Assembly: GCA_902772565.1 (NCBI GenBank)
Contig: CACYBJ010000199.1
Coordinates: forward strand, 1 to 18,268
DNA from: an uncultured Lachnospiraceae bacterium
GTDB lineage: Bacteria; Bacillota; Clostridia; Lachnospirales; Lachnospiraceae
Reading direction: 5' to 3'
DNA length: 18,268 nt
Shown here: positions 6,658-15,886 of the stretch, in pieces
Numbering within the stretch: position 1 is the first letter of the stretch
How the letters are laid out: every line of letters begins with the position of its first letter
Notes under the pieces: model-generated
Told to the model about the DNA's origin: nothing
Seen by the model: only the letters and a program-made list of their open reading frames with translations
Databases searched by the model: none
Position numbers and translations under genes: made by a program

Positions 6658-9600
6658 TTAATGCTTGATTCCCTTGGCTTCGGCATATGCCTCAAACTGT
6701 TCGGGAGACATATTTACTTTTCTTGCCTTAGTGCCTTCGCTCTCACCTACAACGCCGTCTTCACAGAACTTGTCAACAATTCTTGCAGCTCTGTTAAAGC
6801 CGATTCGGAAATGTCTCTGAAGATTACCGATGGACACGGTACCCTCCTTGCAGATGGACTGTCCGATTTCATAGGCAAGTTCATCATACTCGCTGTCGCC
6901 GTCGGCAGATGAAGCAGCAGCTGAACTGCCCGAAGATGACTTGGAAGATGCAGTCGATGCCAGCTTCTCGATTTCTTCACCGAGACCGTTATCTTCCTGC
7001 TCACCGTTTTTCCTGATTATGAATTCAACAACATCTTCTCTTTCCTTGTCAGTATAGAAAGCACCCTGAATTCGCTCAGGCACATTCTGTCCGATAGGAA
7101 GGAACAACATATCGCCGCGGCCAAGAAGTTTTTCGCCGCCGGCAGTATCAAGAATAGTTCTGGAGTCAATCTGAGAATTAACCGTAAGACATACTCTTGA
7201 AGGAATATTTGCCTTGATAAGACCCGTTACAACGTCTACAGAAGGTCTCTGGGTAGCTACAACCAAATGGATACCTGCTGCTCGTGCCAGCTGTGCCAGA
7301 CGGCAGATGTGTCCTTCTACTTCGTTCTTGGCTGTCATCATAAGATCCGCAAGCTCGTCTATGATGAAAAGAATCTGGAACATCTTTTCGCGAGGATTGC
7401 CCTCGTCATCCACAAGTTCAGGATGTTCCTTAAGCTTCTCGTTATAGGAGTCGATGTCTCGAACCTTAAGATCCGCAAACTTCTTGTAACGGTCGTTCAT
7501 CTCCCTTACGGCCCAGGCAAGAGCTCCGGTAGCCTTTTCGGGATTGGTAACAACAGGAAGAAGCAGATGCGGAATGCCGCTGTAGATACTGAACTCTACC
7601 TGCTTCGGATCAACCATGATAAGTCTTACTTCTTCGGGAGAAGCCTTATAAAGAATACTCATAATAAGTGAGTTCATAAGGAAGGACTTACCGGAACCGG
7701 TGGTACCTGCAATAAGAAGGTGAGGCATTTTGGCTATATCTGCCACAATTACTTTACCTACCAGGTTTTTACCAACGGCAAATGTCACCTTGGACTTGCT
7801 GTTCTTAAATTCAGCGGAATCCAGAAGGCTTCGTAAATATACGGTCTGTCTGGAATCGTTTGGCACTTCGATACCTACTGCGGATTTGCCCGGAATAGGT
7901 GCCTCGATACGTATGCTGGTTGCGGCAAGGCCCATCATGATATTGTCCGCCAGGGATGTGATCTTGCTGATCTTAACACCCATTTCCGGCTGGAGTTCAT
8001 ACCTTGTTACGGAAGGACCGCTGGTGGTATTAACCAGTTTGGCATTGATATCAAAGCTGGCAAGTATATCGCAAAGCCTGCGTCCTTTTTCTGCTACATC
8101 ACCCTTGGACATGCCTCCGGCAGATGCTTCCGGCCTGTTAAGAAGGTTAATGCTTGGATATACATAAGGCCTTTTCGGACGAGGAGCCTTTTTAACTTTT
8201 ACAGGTGTGCCCGGTGCGGGTGCAGGGGGAACATTTCTGTCTGTGATATGCTGATCGATCTTAGTACTGTGACTTACAACTTCTCTGCCTTCAGGAGGAA
8301 TATAGTCGCCTCTTGCAAACATGAAACCGTCGGCATCCGACTGAAGATTCGGTGCGGATTTGATACCTGTTTCGGACTGGGTTACGGTCTCAAATGCCTT
8401 ACCGGAAGATACGGCAGGTGCCGGTGTAACCTTTGGTGTTTCGAAAGGCAATTCAGAAGGAGCCGTCGAAGGTGTTATATAAGAATCATATACTCTGTCC
8501 TTCGAATTACTCTTGTTTCCGAACTTCTTCTGTAACTCTTCTTTCCAGATATCACCGCCGGTGGCAGGTGTTTCCGGAAGGAAACTGTCATCCGGAGTGA
8601 TTTCGAACATATCATTTTCAGTCTGAACCGCTTTCTTCTCTTCCTTGGGCTCGCGTACAACCGGCGCCTCGGGAGCCCCGGCAGGTGTTCCGGGAATATG
8701 TCCGTTTTTAAGTTTGTCAATAAATGAAAGATTCTTCTTTTGTCTCCTCGGAACCTGCTCATAAAGAAGCGGTGACTGTGAACTCTCACCGCCTACTTTA
8801 AGATCGTAAAGTTTGTTTCCTTCGGTGGTAATATATTCATACTTCTGAGCGCCTTCCAAGGCTTCTCTTTCAAACCTTTCCTTGGCTCTTCTTTCTCTGT
8901 ACTCTCTGTTCTTTTCGGAAAACTTATCATAGCCCTTCTTGGAATTGTCTTTTACCGCATGAAGAATTGCCTTTCCGGTAATAAGAATAATCACAATAAG
9001 GAGAAATGCAAAAAGTATAATGATTGCCGCAGCCTTGCCCACAAGGGTATTTAAAGGCTCGGCAAGAAGTCCGCCCAGGAATCCGCCGCCTTCGGTATAT
9101 TTGTATCCGTACTTAAAGGATTCAAAGAATAATCCGATGTCGTTAACCACCGTAAACATGTGGATAATGGCGCAGATGATTATTACTCCGATGGTACTGA
9201 GGAGTATTTTGTCATTGGTTACATACTTGTTTGTGTTATAGAGAATGAATGCTACAAGGGCAAAAATATAAAACGGAAGCACGTAGGCAAACACTCCGGT
9301 AAAACCAAAGCAGATGGTATTTAAAACGTTGCCAAGTATTCCGCATTTGCCGAGGTAACTGAGTATCAAAAGCACAGAAACAAGACCTGTGATGATGAGC
9401 GTTACTTCATCACGGATAGTCTTGTTCTTGCCGCTGAAACGTCCAAAAGCTTCACGAGACGGTCTTTCTTCGGAATAATCTTCCTCGACTTCGTCCTCGC
9501 GTTCAAAAGTTATATTTTTGTTCTTTCTGCGTTTTTCAAAATCGGTAGTCTGTTTTCTTCTGCCGGAGCCGGAACCCTTTTTGGCAGAAAAACTGCCATC

Positions 9601-9663
9601 GGGAGCACTTCCGCCCTTACGGGAAGACGATTTTGAATTCGTATTTTTGTTCTGATTTGCCAT
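6658..9663 (-). CDS. ftsK: FtsK/SpoIIIE-family DNA translocase
   Basis: This is a membrane-anchored hexameric DNA pump that clears chromosomes from the closing division septum or, as SpoIIIE, into the forespore. In its 1001 aa I see a basic, low-complexity N-terminus (1-50), about four transmembrane segments between 87 and 230, and a Pro-rich linker (about 290-500). The RecA-like motor follows, with Walker A GTTGSGKS (653-660) and Walker B LFIIDELADLMM (765-776). It ends with a winged-helix gamma domain (about 926-1000; GTVSIGNLQRHFRIGFNRA) that reads polar sequence motifs. A Ser/Ala-rich spacer (about 902-921) joins motor to gamma. It starts 32 nt after uppP, with AAAGGG upstream. FtsK and SpoIIIE cannot be told apart by sequence alone here. 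Confidence 0.95.
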   Translation of the reverse strand: MANQNKNTNSKSSSRKGGSAPDGSFSAKKGSGSGRRKQTTDFEKRRKNKNITFEREDEVEEDYSEERPSREAFGRFSGKNKTIRDEVTLIITGLVSVLLILSYLGKCGILGNVLNTICFGFTGVFAYVLPFYIFALVAFILYNTNKYVTNDKILLSTIGVIIICAIIHMFTVVNDIGLFFESFKYGYKYTEGGGFLGGLLAEPLNTLVGKAAAIIILFAFLLIVIILITGKAILHAVKDNSKKGYDKFSEKNREYRERRAKERFEREALEGAQKYEYITTEGNKLYDLKVGGESSQSPLLYEQVPRRQKKNLSFIDKLKNGHIPGTPAGAPEAPVVREPKEEKKAVQTENDMFEITPDDSFLPETPATGGDIWKEELQKKFGNKSNSKDRVYDSYITPSTAPSELPFETPKVTPAPAVSSGKAFETVTQSETGIKSAPNLQSDADGFMFARGDYIPPEGREVVSHSTKIDQHITDRNVPPAPAPGTPVKVKKAPRPKRPYVYPSINLLNRPEASAGGMSKGDVAEKGRRLCDILASFDINAKLVNTTSGPSVTRYELQPEMGVKISKITSLADNIMMGLAATSIRIEAPIPGKSAVGIEVPNDSRQTVYLRSLLDSAEFKNSKSKVTFAVGKNLVGKVIVADIAKMPHLLIAGTTGSGKSFLMNSLIMSILYKASPEEVRLIMVDPKQVEFSIYSGIPHLLLPVVTNPEKATGALAWAVREMNDRYKKFADLKVRDIDSYNEKLKEHPELVDDEGNPREKMFQILFIIDELADLMMTAKNEVEGHICRLAQLARAAGIHLVVATQRPSVDVVTGLIKANIPSRVCLTVNSQIDSRTILDTAGGEKLLGRGDMLFLPIGQNVPERIQGAFYTDKEREDVVEFIIRKNGEQEDNGLGEEIEKLASTASSKSSSGSSAAASSADGDSEYDELAYEIGQSICKEGTVSIGNLQRHFRIGFNRAARIVDKFCEDGVVGESEGTKARKVNMSPEQFEAYAEAKGIKH

Positions 9664-9695
9664 TGACCAAAATCCCTTTATAAACTAAAAAGCAA

Positions 9696-10541
9696 CTACA
9701 AACCGGCTGTAAATACTATCAGAAATACAATACCGGCCACTATACGGTAATAACCGAAAGGCTTAAAATCGTGCTTTCTGATGTAGGCCAGAAAGCCTTT
9801 AATGATTACAAATGAAACCAGAAAAGCAACTATGCAGCCTGTAAGCATAATCACGATATCGTTACCGGAGAACATTCCGTTCTTAACAACATATTTAAGG
9901 ACCTTAAGTAGACTCGCTCCTGCCATTACAGGAACGGCAAGAAAGAAAGTATACTCCGCAGCTACGGCACGGGAAGTTCCGATTAACATGGCTCCTATAA
10001 TTGTTGCGCCGGATCTTGAAGTTCCGGGAATAAGTGCAAGAAGCTGGAAAAGACCGATATAAAAGCAGATGCTTGCCGGAAGTGTGGAAATACTTGTGTA
10101 CTTCGGTTTTAAATCCTTGTTCCTGTACTCGATCAAAAGGAAAAAGATACCGTAAAGCACAAGCATGGATGAAACCACATAAGGTGCTCTGTTCTCTGCA
10201 TAAAAGAATTCATCCAGAGGGTCATCAAGAAGGAGTCCTATGATGGCTGCGGGAAGACAGGAAATAATAATCCTTATCCACAAAGCTATCACCGGCTTTT
10301 TTACCTTTTCCTCGGATTTAAAGGAAAATGGCCAAAGCTGATTCCAGAATACAAGCACAACTGCCATAATGGCACCCAGCTGAATCACAACAAGGAATAC
10401 TTCCCAGATTTCAGGAGACATGTCGGGCTTTAAAAAATGCTCAAACAAAAGCAGATGCCCGGTACTGCTGACAGGAAGCCATTCCGTTATGCCTTCGACT
10501 ATTCCAAGAATAATAATCTTTAAAAATTCAATAAAATTCAT
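9696..10541 (-). CDS. uppP: Undecaprenyl-diphosphatase UppP (BacA)
   Basis: UppP is an integral membrane phosphatase that recycles undecaprenyl diphosphate to the monophosphate lipid carrier used for peptidoglycan and other wall polymers; it also gives bacitracin tolerance. The 281-aa protein has the two signature blocks, EGITEWLPVSSTGH (16-29) and PGTSRSGAT (172-180), with the catalytic glutamates and the conserved Arg in place. There are multiple hydrophobic helices throughout (for example about 48-66, 85-105, 118-138, 155-172, 225-250, 262-280). It begins 14 nt after the GH95 stop, and the AGGGG ribosome binding site overlaps that stop codon. This suggests the same transcript as the glycosidases. 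The protein appears intact. Confidence 0.96.
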   Translation of the reverse strand: MNFIEFLKIIILGIVEGITEWLPVSSTGHLLLFEHFLKPDMSPEIWEVFLVVIQLGAIMAVVLVFWNQLWPFSFKSEEKVKKPVIALWIRIIISCLPAAIIGLLLDDPLDEFFYAENRAPYVVSSMLVLYGIFFLLIEYRNKDLKPKYTSISTLPASICFYIGLFQLLALIPGTSRSGATIIGAMLIGTSRAVAAEYTFFLAVPVMAGASLLKVLKYVVKNGMFSGNDIVIMLTGCIVAFLVSFVIIKGFLAYIRKHDFKPFGYYRIVAGIVFLIVFTAGL

Positions 10542-10555
10542 TTTTAGTAATGCCC

Positions 10556-12778
10556 CTATCCAATATCAAAATGGGCAGACTCTCCGTTCTTAATAAGTAT
10601 ATCCATTACTTTGTCACTATAGTGAACCCTGGCTTTATACAGGGCTGCATTGGTATTAACGGTAAATTCCGTGAGTTTTCCGTTCTTCCAGCTAAGGTTA
10701 AAGAAAGACTTGCCCGGAACATAAATGCCTCTTATGCTTCCGTCTCCGAGTTCCTCCGGAAGGGAAGGAAGAAGGTAAACGTCGTCACCGTCTGCCTGAA
10801 GTATCATCTCTCCGATGGCTGCAATACTTCCGAAGTTTCCGTCAATCTGGAAAGGCGGATGATTGTCAAAGAGATTTGTAAGGGTGGACTTTTTAAGAAG
10901 CGCCACCAGGTTCTCGTAGCATTTTTCCTTATCGCAAAGTCGGGCAAACATGTTCATGATCCATGCTCTGGACCAGCCTGTGTGTCCGCCGCCGTAGGAA
11001 AGACGACGCTTGATTGTATTCTTTGCCGCTTCCGCAAGTTCGGGAGTTTTTCTAACATCGATCTGGTGTGATGGATGAAGTCCGTAAAGCTGGGAAATGT
11101 GTCTGTGACCCGGCTCAGCCTCGTCATAATCCACCATCCATTCCATGATCTGTCCGTATTTGCCTACTTTGATTTCAGGAATGCCCTTAAGAAGTTCCTT
11201 GGTTTTATCAAGGAATTCTTCGTCATCGTCGCCGACTAATGCATATGCCTCGATAAAATCATTGAAATGGTCTCTTAAGATTTCGGAATCCATGGTGGAG
11301 GAAGCACAAACGCTGCCCTTTACACCATTCTCCATGATATAGGTATTCTCAGGGGATACCGAAGGGCAGATAATGGTCTTGCCGTCGATATTCATTAAGA
11401 AATCATGGAAGAAAAGCACCGAATCTTTTATTACAGGATACATTTCCTTAAGGAACTGAAGATCCTTGGTATAACGGAAATAACGCATTATGTGGGTGCA
11501 AAGCCATGGATAGCTCATGACCCAGTAGGTACCGGGGATCCATCTGTCCTGAGGTGCCGTATCGCCCCATAAATCCGTGTTATGGTGGCATACCATGCCT
11601 CGGCAGCCGTACATCTCTCTTGCCGTTTTCTGGCCCTGGGGCTGCATCTTCAACATGTGATTAAAGAGAGGAAGCTCGCAGTCGGAAAGACCGAACATTT
11701 CCGCCGGCCAGTAATTCATCTGAGTATTAATGTTAATGGTGTACTTGCATCCCCATGCAGGATCTAAGTTCCAGTTCCAGATTCCCTGAAGGTTGGCCGG
11801 AAGGCTTCCCGGTCTCGAACAGGAAATCAGAAGGTAACGTCCGAAATCGAAATAGGTCTTGATAAGACCGTTATCGGGATTCTCCTCGGAAAACCTTTCA
11901 AGTCTTTCGTCGGTAGGAATCTTGTCAAGTTCAGTATCGTAATCAAGATGCAGTTCGGTTTTACCGAAAAGGCTCCTATAATCAAGCTCGTGAGCATTTC
12001 TGATTATGTTAAAGCTGATGTCACGCACCTTATTCAGTACATTCCTCGTGTATGTAAGAGGATCCGTTTCTCTGTAGGTGGTTGCACCTGTAAAGAAAAC
12101 AGTGAGATCCGTTACATCACGGCACACTATGTATTCGCCCAGAAGTTCAATGCTTCCCGATGCCGCATGTGCTGTGATTCCGCCGGCAAAACGGTAAGAA
12201 TCATTCTGCATGCTGCCGGTATAGTAAGAATTGTTTTCATCATGGAAGGCGCTGTCAAAGAAGGACATGCGTGCACATTCCGCTTCGCAGTTAAAGGAAG
12301 AACCATCCTTCATGTAAAGGTGTACCGCAAGCACATTCTCCGGAGCGGAACAGATGACTTCTTCTATGAGAGTTCTGCCCCCGAACTCTCTTACCACCTT
12401 AACCTGGGCATTTTCAAGGTCCAGTTCACGGGTGTAATCATCAAGTTCACCTGTAATGTCATTGAACTTTATAAACAGTTCGCCGAAGGGCTGAAATACT
12501 CTCTGACTGAAGGGATTTCCGGAAAAAGCATGAAGAAGAAGGTCTTCCGCTTCCGGGATGTCTCCGTCAAGAATGAGTTTTCTGACCTTTTCAAGATTCG
12601 GGTAGGCATCCTGATTGATTCTGTTCATGGGGCCGCCGGACCATAATGAATCTTCATTGAGCTGAATCTTCTCCATGTCGGCATGACCGAAAATCATGGC
12701 TCCCAGTTTACCGTTACCTACGGGAAGAGCTTTGTCCCAATCCCAGTTAGCACTCTGTTTGTAAAAAAGTTTTGACAT
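10556..12778 (-). CDS. Glycoside hydrolase family 95 protein (alpha-L-fucosidase or alpha-L-galactosidase), intracellular
   Basis: GH95 enzymes are inverting hydrolases that remove terminal alpha-1,2-linked L-fucose, or in some members L-galactose, from galactose. The 740-aa protein covers the full family span, starting with ANWDWDKALPVGNGKLGAM (10-28) and NEDSLWSGGP (41-50). By analogy to Bifidobacterium AfcA, the catalytic general acid would be Glu477 (CPSVSPENTY). The Asn pair that activates water would be Asn349 and Asn351 (TININTQMNYWP), with Asp646 (FQIDGNFG) supporting. Two residues before the Asn pair is Thr347, where I recall fucosidases having His. No signal peptide is visible, so it should act in the cytoplasm on imported oligosaccharides. 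It follows the GH2 gene by 28 nt, with GGAGG 4 nt before its ATG. Family is certain; sugar specificity is not. Confidence 0.9.
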   Translation of the reverse strand: MSKLFYKQSANWDWDKALPVGNGKLGAMIFGHADMEKIQLNEDSLWSGGPMNRINQDAYPNLEKVRKLILDGDIPEAEDLLLHAFSGNPFSQRVFQPFGELFIKFNDITGELDDYTRELDLENAQVKVVREFGGRTLIEEVICSAPENVLAVHLYMKDGSSFNCEAECARMSFFDSAFHDENNSYYTGSMQNDSYRFAGGITAHAASGSIELLGEYIVCRDVTDLTVFFTGATTYRETDPLTYTRNVLNKVRDISFNIIRNAHELDYRSLFGKTELHLDYDTELDKIPTDERLERFSEENPDNGLIKTYFDFGRYLLISCSRPGSLPANLQGIWNWNLDPAWGCKYTININTQMNYWPAEMFGLSDCELPLFNHMLKMQPQGQKTAREMYGCRGMVCHHNTDLWGDTAPQDRWIPGTYWVMSYPWLCTHIMRYFRYTKDLQFLKEMYPVIKDSVLFFHDFLMNIDGKTIICPSVSPENTYIMENGVKGSVCASSTMDSEILRDHFNDFIEAYALVGDDDEEFLDKTKELLKGIPEIKVGKYGQIMEWMVDYDEAEPGHRHISQLYGLHPSHQIDVRKTPELAEAAKNTIKRRLSYGGGHTGWSRAWIMNMFARLCDKEKCYENLVALLKKSTLTNLFDNHPPFQIDGNFGSIAAIGEMILQADGDDVYLLPSLPEELGDGSIRGIYVPGKSFFNLSWKNGKLTEFTVNTNAALYKARVHYSDKVMDILIKNGESAHFDIG

Positions 12779-12806
12779 ACTGCCTCCGTGTTAATGCGCG
12801 AAAGTA

Positions 12807-15803
12807 CTAGATGTTTTTCATGATGAACCAGAAACTGTATCCCACTTCTTTGGATGAAAGACGATAATCCTCTTTGAGAGGTGAACCGCAGGATGCGGAG
12901 CCCACGCCGCTCATCATCGCATCGATACAAAGTTCTGTTACATCATCGTTGTTTAATTCATAATTATGTTTCTTCTTCTCAAGACTCTCCTGCTTATAAT
13001 GTCTTGCGGAGAATGAGAATTCATCATCCGAAAGCACATTGATGGCATTGCGTTCTTCGTCACTGATGGTGAAGTACTGAACACCCCAGTGAGAACCGTT
13101 TTCCTGAGGCTTGATATAGTTGACAAACTCATCGGTTACGGTTGTATCGAAAAGGTCGACATAGGAAGCCTGATGCTTATCAATATAGCTTTCGAAAGGA
13201 CCGTAGCCATAGTATCTGAGATTCTCAAACTCTTCACCCAGGAAGAAACGAAGTCCGAATCTCGGAAGGAATTCAATGGTTTCGTCTATATCTGCCTTTA
13301 CTTCCACGAAAAGCTCGCCTGTCTGGTAAATGCGGTATTCCACATCAACATTGGCCACAGGAGGCTGATTATCGCAGAGAAGGGAAAGTTTAAACTTAAC
13401 TCTTGTCTCATCGCCGCTGTCAATGAGTTTGCTTTCATATACCTTGGTCTTAAGATCGTTAAGATCATGAGCATACCATTCAGCTTTGGCATGTATATCG
13501 TTGTCCGTAGGAGCTCTGAAAAGGTTAAGCTGTGTAGGAGCAACAAGCATTTCCTTCTTGCCCTTCTTGGCCTGCTTAAGCATTCCGCAGTGCTTGCAGA
13601 ATTCGAAAGTCGCTCCTTCGGCACCTACGAATATGGAATCGTTTGTTTCCTTGGATTCCATGATCTTCTTACCCTTAATCTTAACCGGCTTATACTTACG
13701 GATGGATGCATCAATAATATACTGATCGAATCCAAGTTCGTAACCTTCCGGAAGGTAAGGAGTTTCAACCTTGTTTTTGATGATAAATCTTACTCTGAGA
13801 TCCTTGCCCTTAAAGGAAATGAGTCTCGGAATATGAATGGATACATACTCATGAGGAGCTGCGTCCACGTCGATATCGCCGGAAAGAATGTGCTGACCGT
13901 TATCCTTAATCTCGAAGGAAATGATCACAGCGTCCTTAATACGGTTGAAATCCATGGTATTAAAGAATCCGTAAACGCCCTTTTCAATATCCTCGGCATA
14001 TACTCTTACAGGTCTGTACACGTTCTTCATTTCGTAGAAGCCTGTGTGAGGTGTTCTGTCAGGGAAGCAAAGACCGTCTATGCAGAAGTTGCCGTCATGA
14101 TGTTTTTCTTCGAAATCACCGCCGTAGGCGTACTCGGGGCCGCCCTTTCTGGTTCCGGTAAGGATTCCGTGATCGGCAAATTCCCATACGCATCCGCCGG
14201 CAATATTGTCAACGGAGAAGAAGGCATTCTGATAGTCCTCAAGGTCTCCCGGGCCGTTACCCATAGCATGTGAGTACTCGCAAAGGAAGTAAGGCTTTTT
14301 GTTCTCCTTGACTTCTCTCTTGTAAAGTGAAACCACGTCAGGATACATCTGTGAAACCATGTCAAGGTCATCTGTATCGATATTGTCCGGATTAAACCAG
14401 GAACTCTCATAGTGTACAAGTCTCTGTGTATCCATAGACTTGATAAGAGCTGCCGCTTCCTTGAAATTCCTGCCCCATCCGCTTTCATTACCAAGGGACC
14501 AGAAAATAATACATGGTCTGTTGTAGTCTCTTACAACAAGCTTGCTGATACGGTCAAGTATGGACTCTCTGTATTCGATGCTGCTGAAAACCATTGGAAG
14601 CTTAGGTGTGATACCCTTTTCCTGATAGATCTTCATAAGGTCGATCTGGCCGTGAGCCTCAATATCTGCCTCATCCACTACATAGAAGCCCATTTCATCG
14701 CAGATCTGATAGAAATAAGGCACATTGGGATAGTGGGAAGTTCTGATGGTATTAACATTAAACTTCTTCATGAGAGAAAGGTCGGAAATAATCCTCTCTC
14801 TTGTTACAACAGCACCTGTATCCGGATAGGATTCATGTCTGTTTACACCGTGAAGATTAAGAGGCTTACCGTTAAGGCAGATGATTCTGTCAATAACCTT
14901 TACATCTCTGAAACCTACCTTGTCTCCGATGATTTCGCCTTCCGTTTCAAGAGTGATCTTGTAAAGAACGGGAGTTTCTGCAGTCCAGAGAACAGGGTTC
15001 TCGATAGTTATGTCCGTGAAGTCATCTTCAGGTGATACTTCAGCACTTCCAACCACTTCTCCATTCGGATCGGTAAGGGTAATGGTAACATTCGTATTGG
15101 CTGTAAGATCCACATGGATCATGGCCTTTGAATAATCATCTGCAAAGGTGGTGGAAATCTTGTAATCCGTCACTCTCTTCTCAGGTCTCTTAAGGATATA
15201 TACATCACGGAAGATGCCTGTGAATCTCCACTTGTCCTGGTCCTCAAGGTATGTGCCGTCGCACCACTTAAGAACAAGTACCTTGATTTCGTTGGAACCG
15301 GCATGAAGTGCTTCTGTGATATCAAACTCGGATGTAGCATGGCTTACCTGTGAATATCCGAAAAGCTGTCCGTTTACAAAAAGATAGAAACAGCTGTCCA
15401 CACCTTCGAATACCAGTGTTCTTGTTTTACCGTCAGGCTCGTAATTGTAGAACTTTCTGTAAACAGCCACCGGATTGTCGGCAGGTACATATGGCGGATT
15501 GTAAGGAATCGGATACTGTAAATTTACATACTGAGGTGTGTCATATCCTAAGAGCTGAATGCAGCTCGGAACATTTATCGTTGAATCAAATTCATCAAGA
15601 AGAATTTGTTTGTCGTCAATTTTATCGAAACTCTCATAGAATCTGAAATCCCACTCTCCGTTTAAAAGCTGGAATTCAGAGGAGTTTTCTCTGAGGGCAT
15701 ATGGGTCCTCGCCCTTTGCAAAGGGAATGAAATAGCAGTGATCACTTAATGTGTTAACGTGAAGGTTTTTAAAACTCTCATGGAATGTCATTAATTCTTT
15801 CAT
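12807..15803 (-). CDS. lacZ: Beta-galactosidase, glycoside hydrolase family 2 (LacZ type)
   Basis: This retaining exo-glycosidase cleaves terminal beta-D-galactose. At 998 aa it has the five-domain LacZ layout: jelly-roll domain (about 30-210), Ig-like domain, TIM barrel (about 305-600), a second Ig-like domain, and a C-terminal beta-sandwich (about 725-995). Catalytic residues are intact: acid/base Glu440 in FWSLGNESGWG and nucleophile Glu509 in FLCEYSHAMGNGPGD. The C-terminal site that holds Trp999 in E. coli LacZ reads GVGSASCGSP, with Gly in place of Trp, as in a subset of Gram-positive and Bacteroides enzymes. There is no signal peptide, so it is cytoplasmic. It starts 83 nt after the pnp stop, just beyond the pnp terminator, with AAAGGG 7 nt upstream of ATG. 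I found no clear promoter. Substrate could be lactose or a plant or host oligosaccharide. Confidence 0.93.
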   Translation of the reverse strand: MKELMTFHESFKNLHVNTLSDHCYFIPFAKGEDPYALRENSSEFQLLNGEWDFRFYESFDKIDDKQILLDEFDSTINVPSCIQLLGYDTPQYVNLQYPIPYNPPYVPADNPVAVYRKFYNYEPDGKTRTLVFEGVDSCFYLFVNGQLFGYSQVSHATSEFDITEALHAGSNEIKVLVLKWCDGTYLEDQDKWRFTGIFRDVYILKRPEKRVTDYKISTTFADDYSKAMIHVDLTANTNVTITLTDPNGEVVGSAEVSPEDDFTDITIENPVLWTAETPVLYKITLETEGEIIGDKVGFRDVKVIDRIICLNGKPLNLHGVNRHESYPDTGAVVTRERIISDLSLMKKFNVNTIRTSHYPNVPYFYQICDEMGFYVVDEADIEAHGQIDLMKIYQEKGITPKLPMVFSSIEYRESILDRISKLVVRDYNRPCIIFWSLGNESGWGRNFKEAAALIKSMDTQRLVHYESSWFNPDNIDTDDLDMVSQMYPDVVSLYKREVKENKKPYFLCEYSHAMGNGPGDLEDYQNAFFSVDNIAGGCVWEFADHGILTGTRKGGPEYAYGGDFEEKHHDGNFCIDGLCFPDRTPHTGFYEMKNVYRPVRVYAEDIEKGVYGFFNTMDFNRIKDAVIISFEIKDNGQHILSGDIDVDAAPHEYVSIHIPRLISFKGKDLRVRFIIKNKVETPYLPEGYELGFDQYIIDASIRKYKPVKIKGKKIMESKETNDSIFVGAEGATFEFCKHCGMLKQAKKGKKEMLVAPTQLNLFRAPTDNDIHAKAEWYAHDLNDLKTKVYESKLIDSGDETRVKFKLSLLCDNQPPVANVDVEYRIYQTGELFVEVKADIDETIEFLPRFGLRFFLGEEFENLRYYGYGPFESYIDKHQASYVDLFDTTVTDEFVNYIKPQENGSHWGVQYFTISDEERNAINVLSDDEFSFSARHYKQESLEKKKHNYELNNDDVTELCIDAMMSGVGSASCGSPLKEDYRLSSKEVGYSFWFIMKNI

Positions 15804-15835
15804 GGTTGTTCCCTTTCTTCGTAAAATACTTTTTT

Positions 15836-15873
15836 AAAAACTAAAGGCATCATGAGTAATGACGCCTTTAGTT
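15836..15873 (-). terminator. Rho-independent terminator after pnp
   Basis: On the minus strand a 15-bp stem is formed by AACTAAAGGCGTCAT and ATGATGCCTTTAGTT (one G-T pair) around a 5-nt loop, TACTC. Five T residues follow (two of them in the stem), then A-rich sequence. The stem begins 13 nt after the pnp stop codon and ends 35 nt before the GH2 start. It would separate pnp from the downstream genes, although the T tract is short. Confidence 0.8.
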
Positions 15874-15886
15874 AATTAATACATGC

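Noticed and set aside
13089..14273. Plus-strand open reading frame of 394 codons
   Set aside because: It lies wholly antisense to the GH2 beta-galactosidase, whose catalytic motifs are intact, and its translation resembles no family I know. It is a shadow frame.
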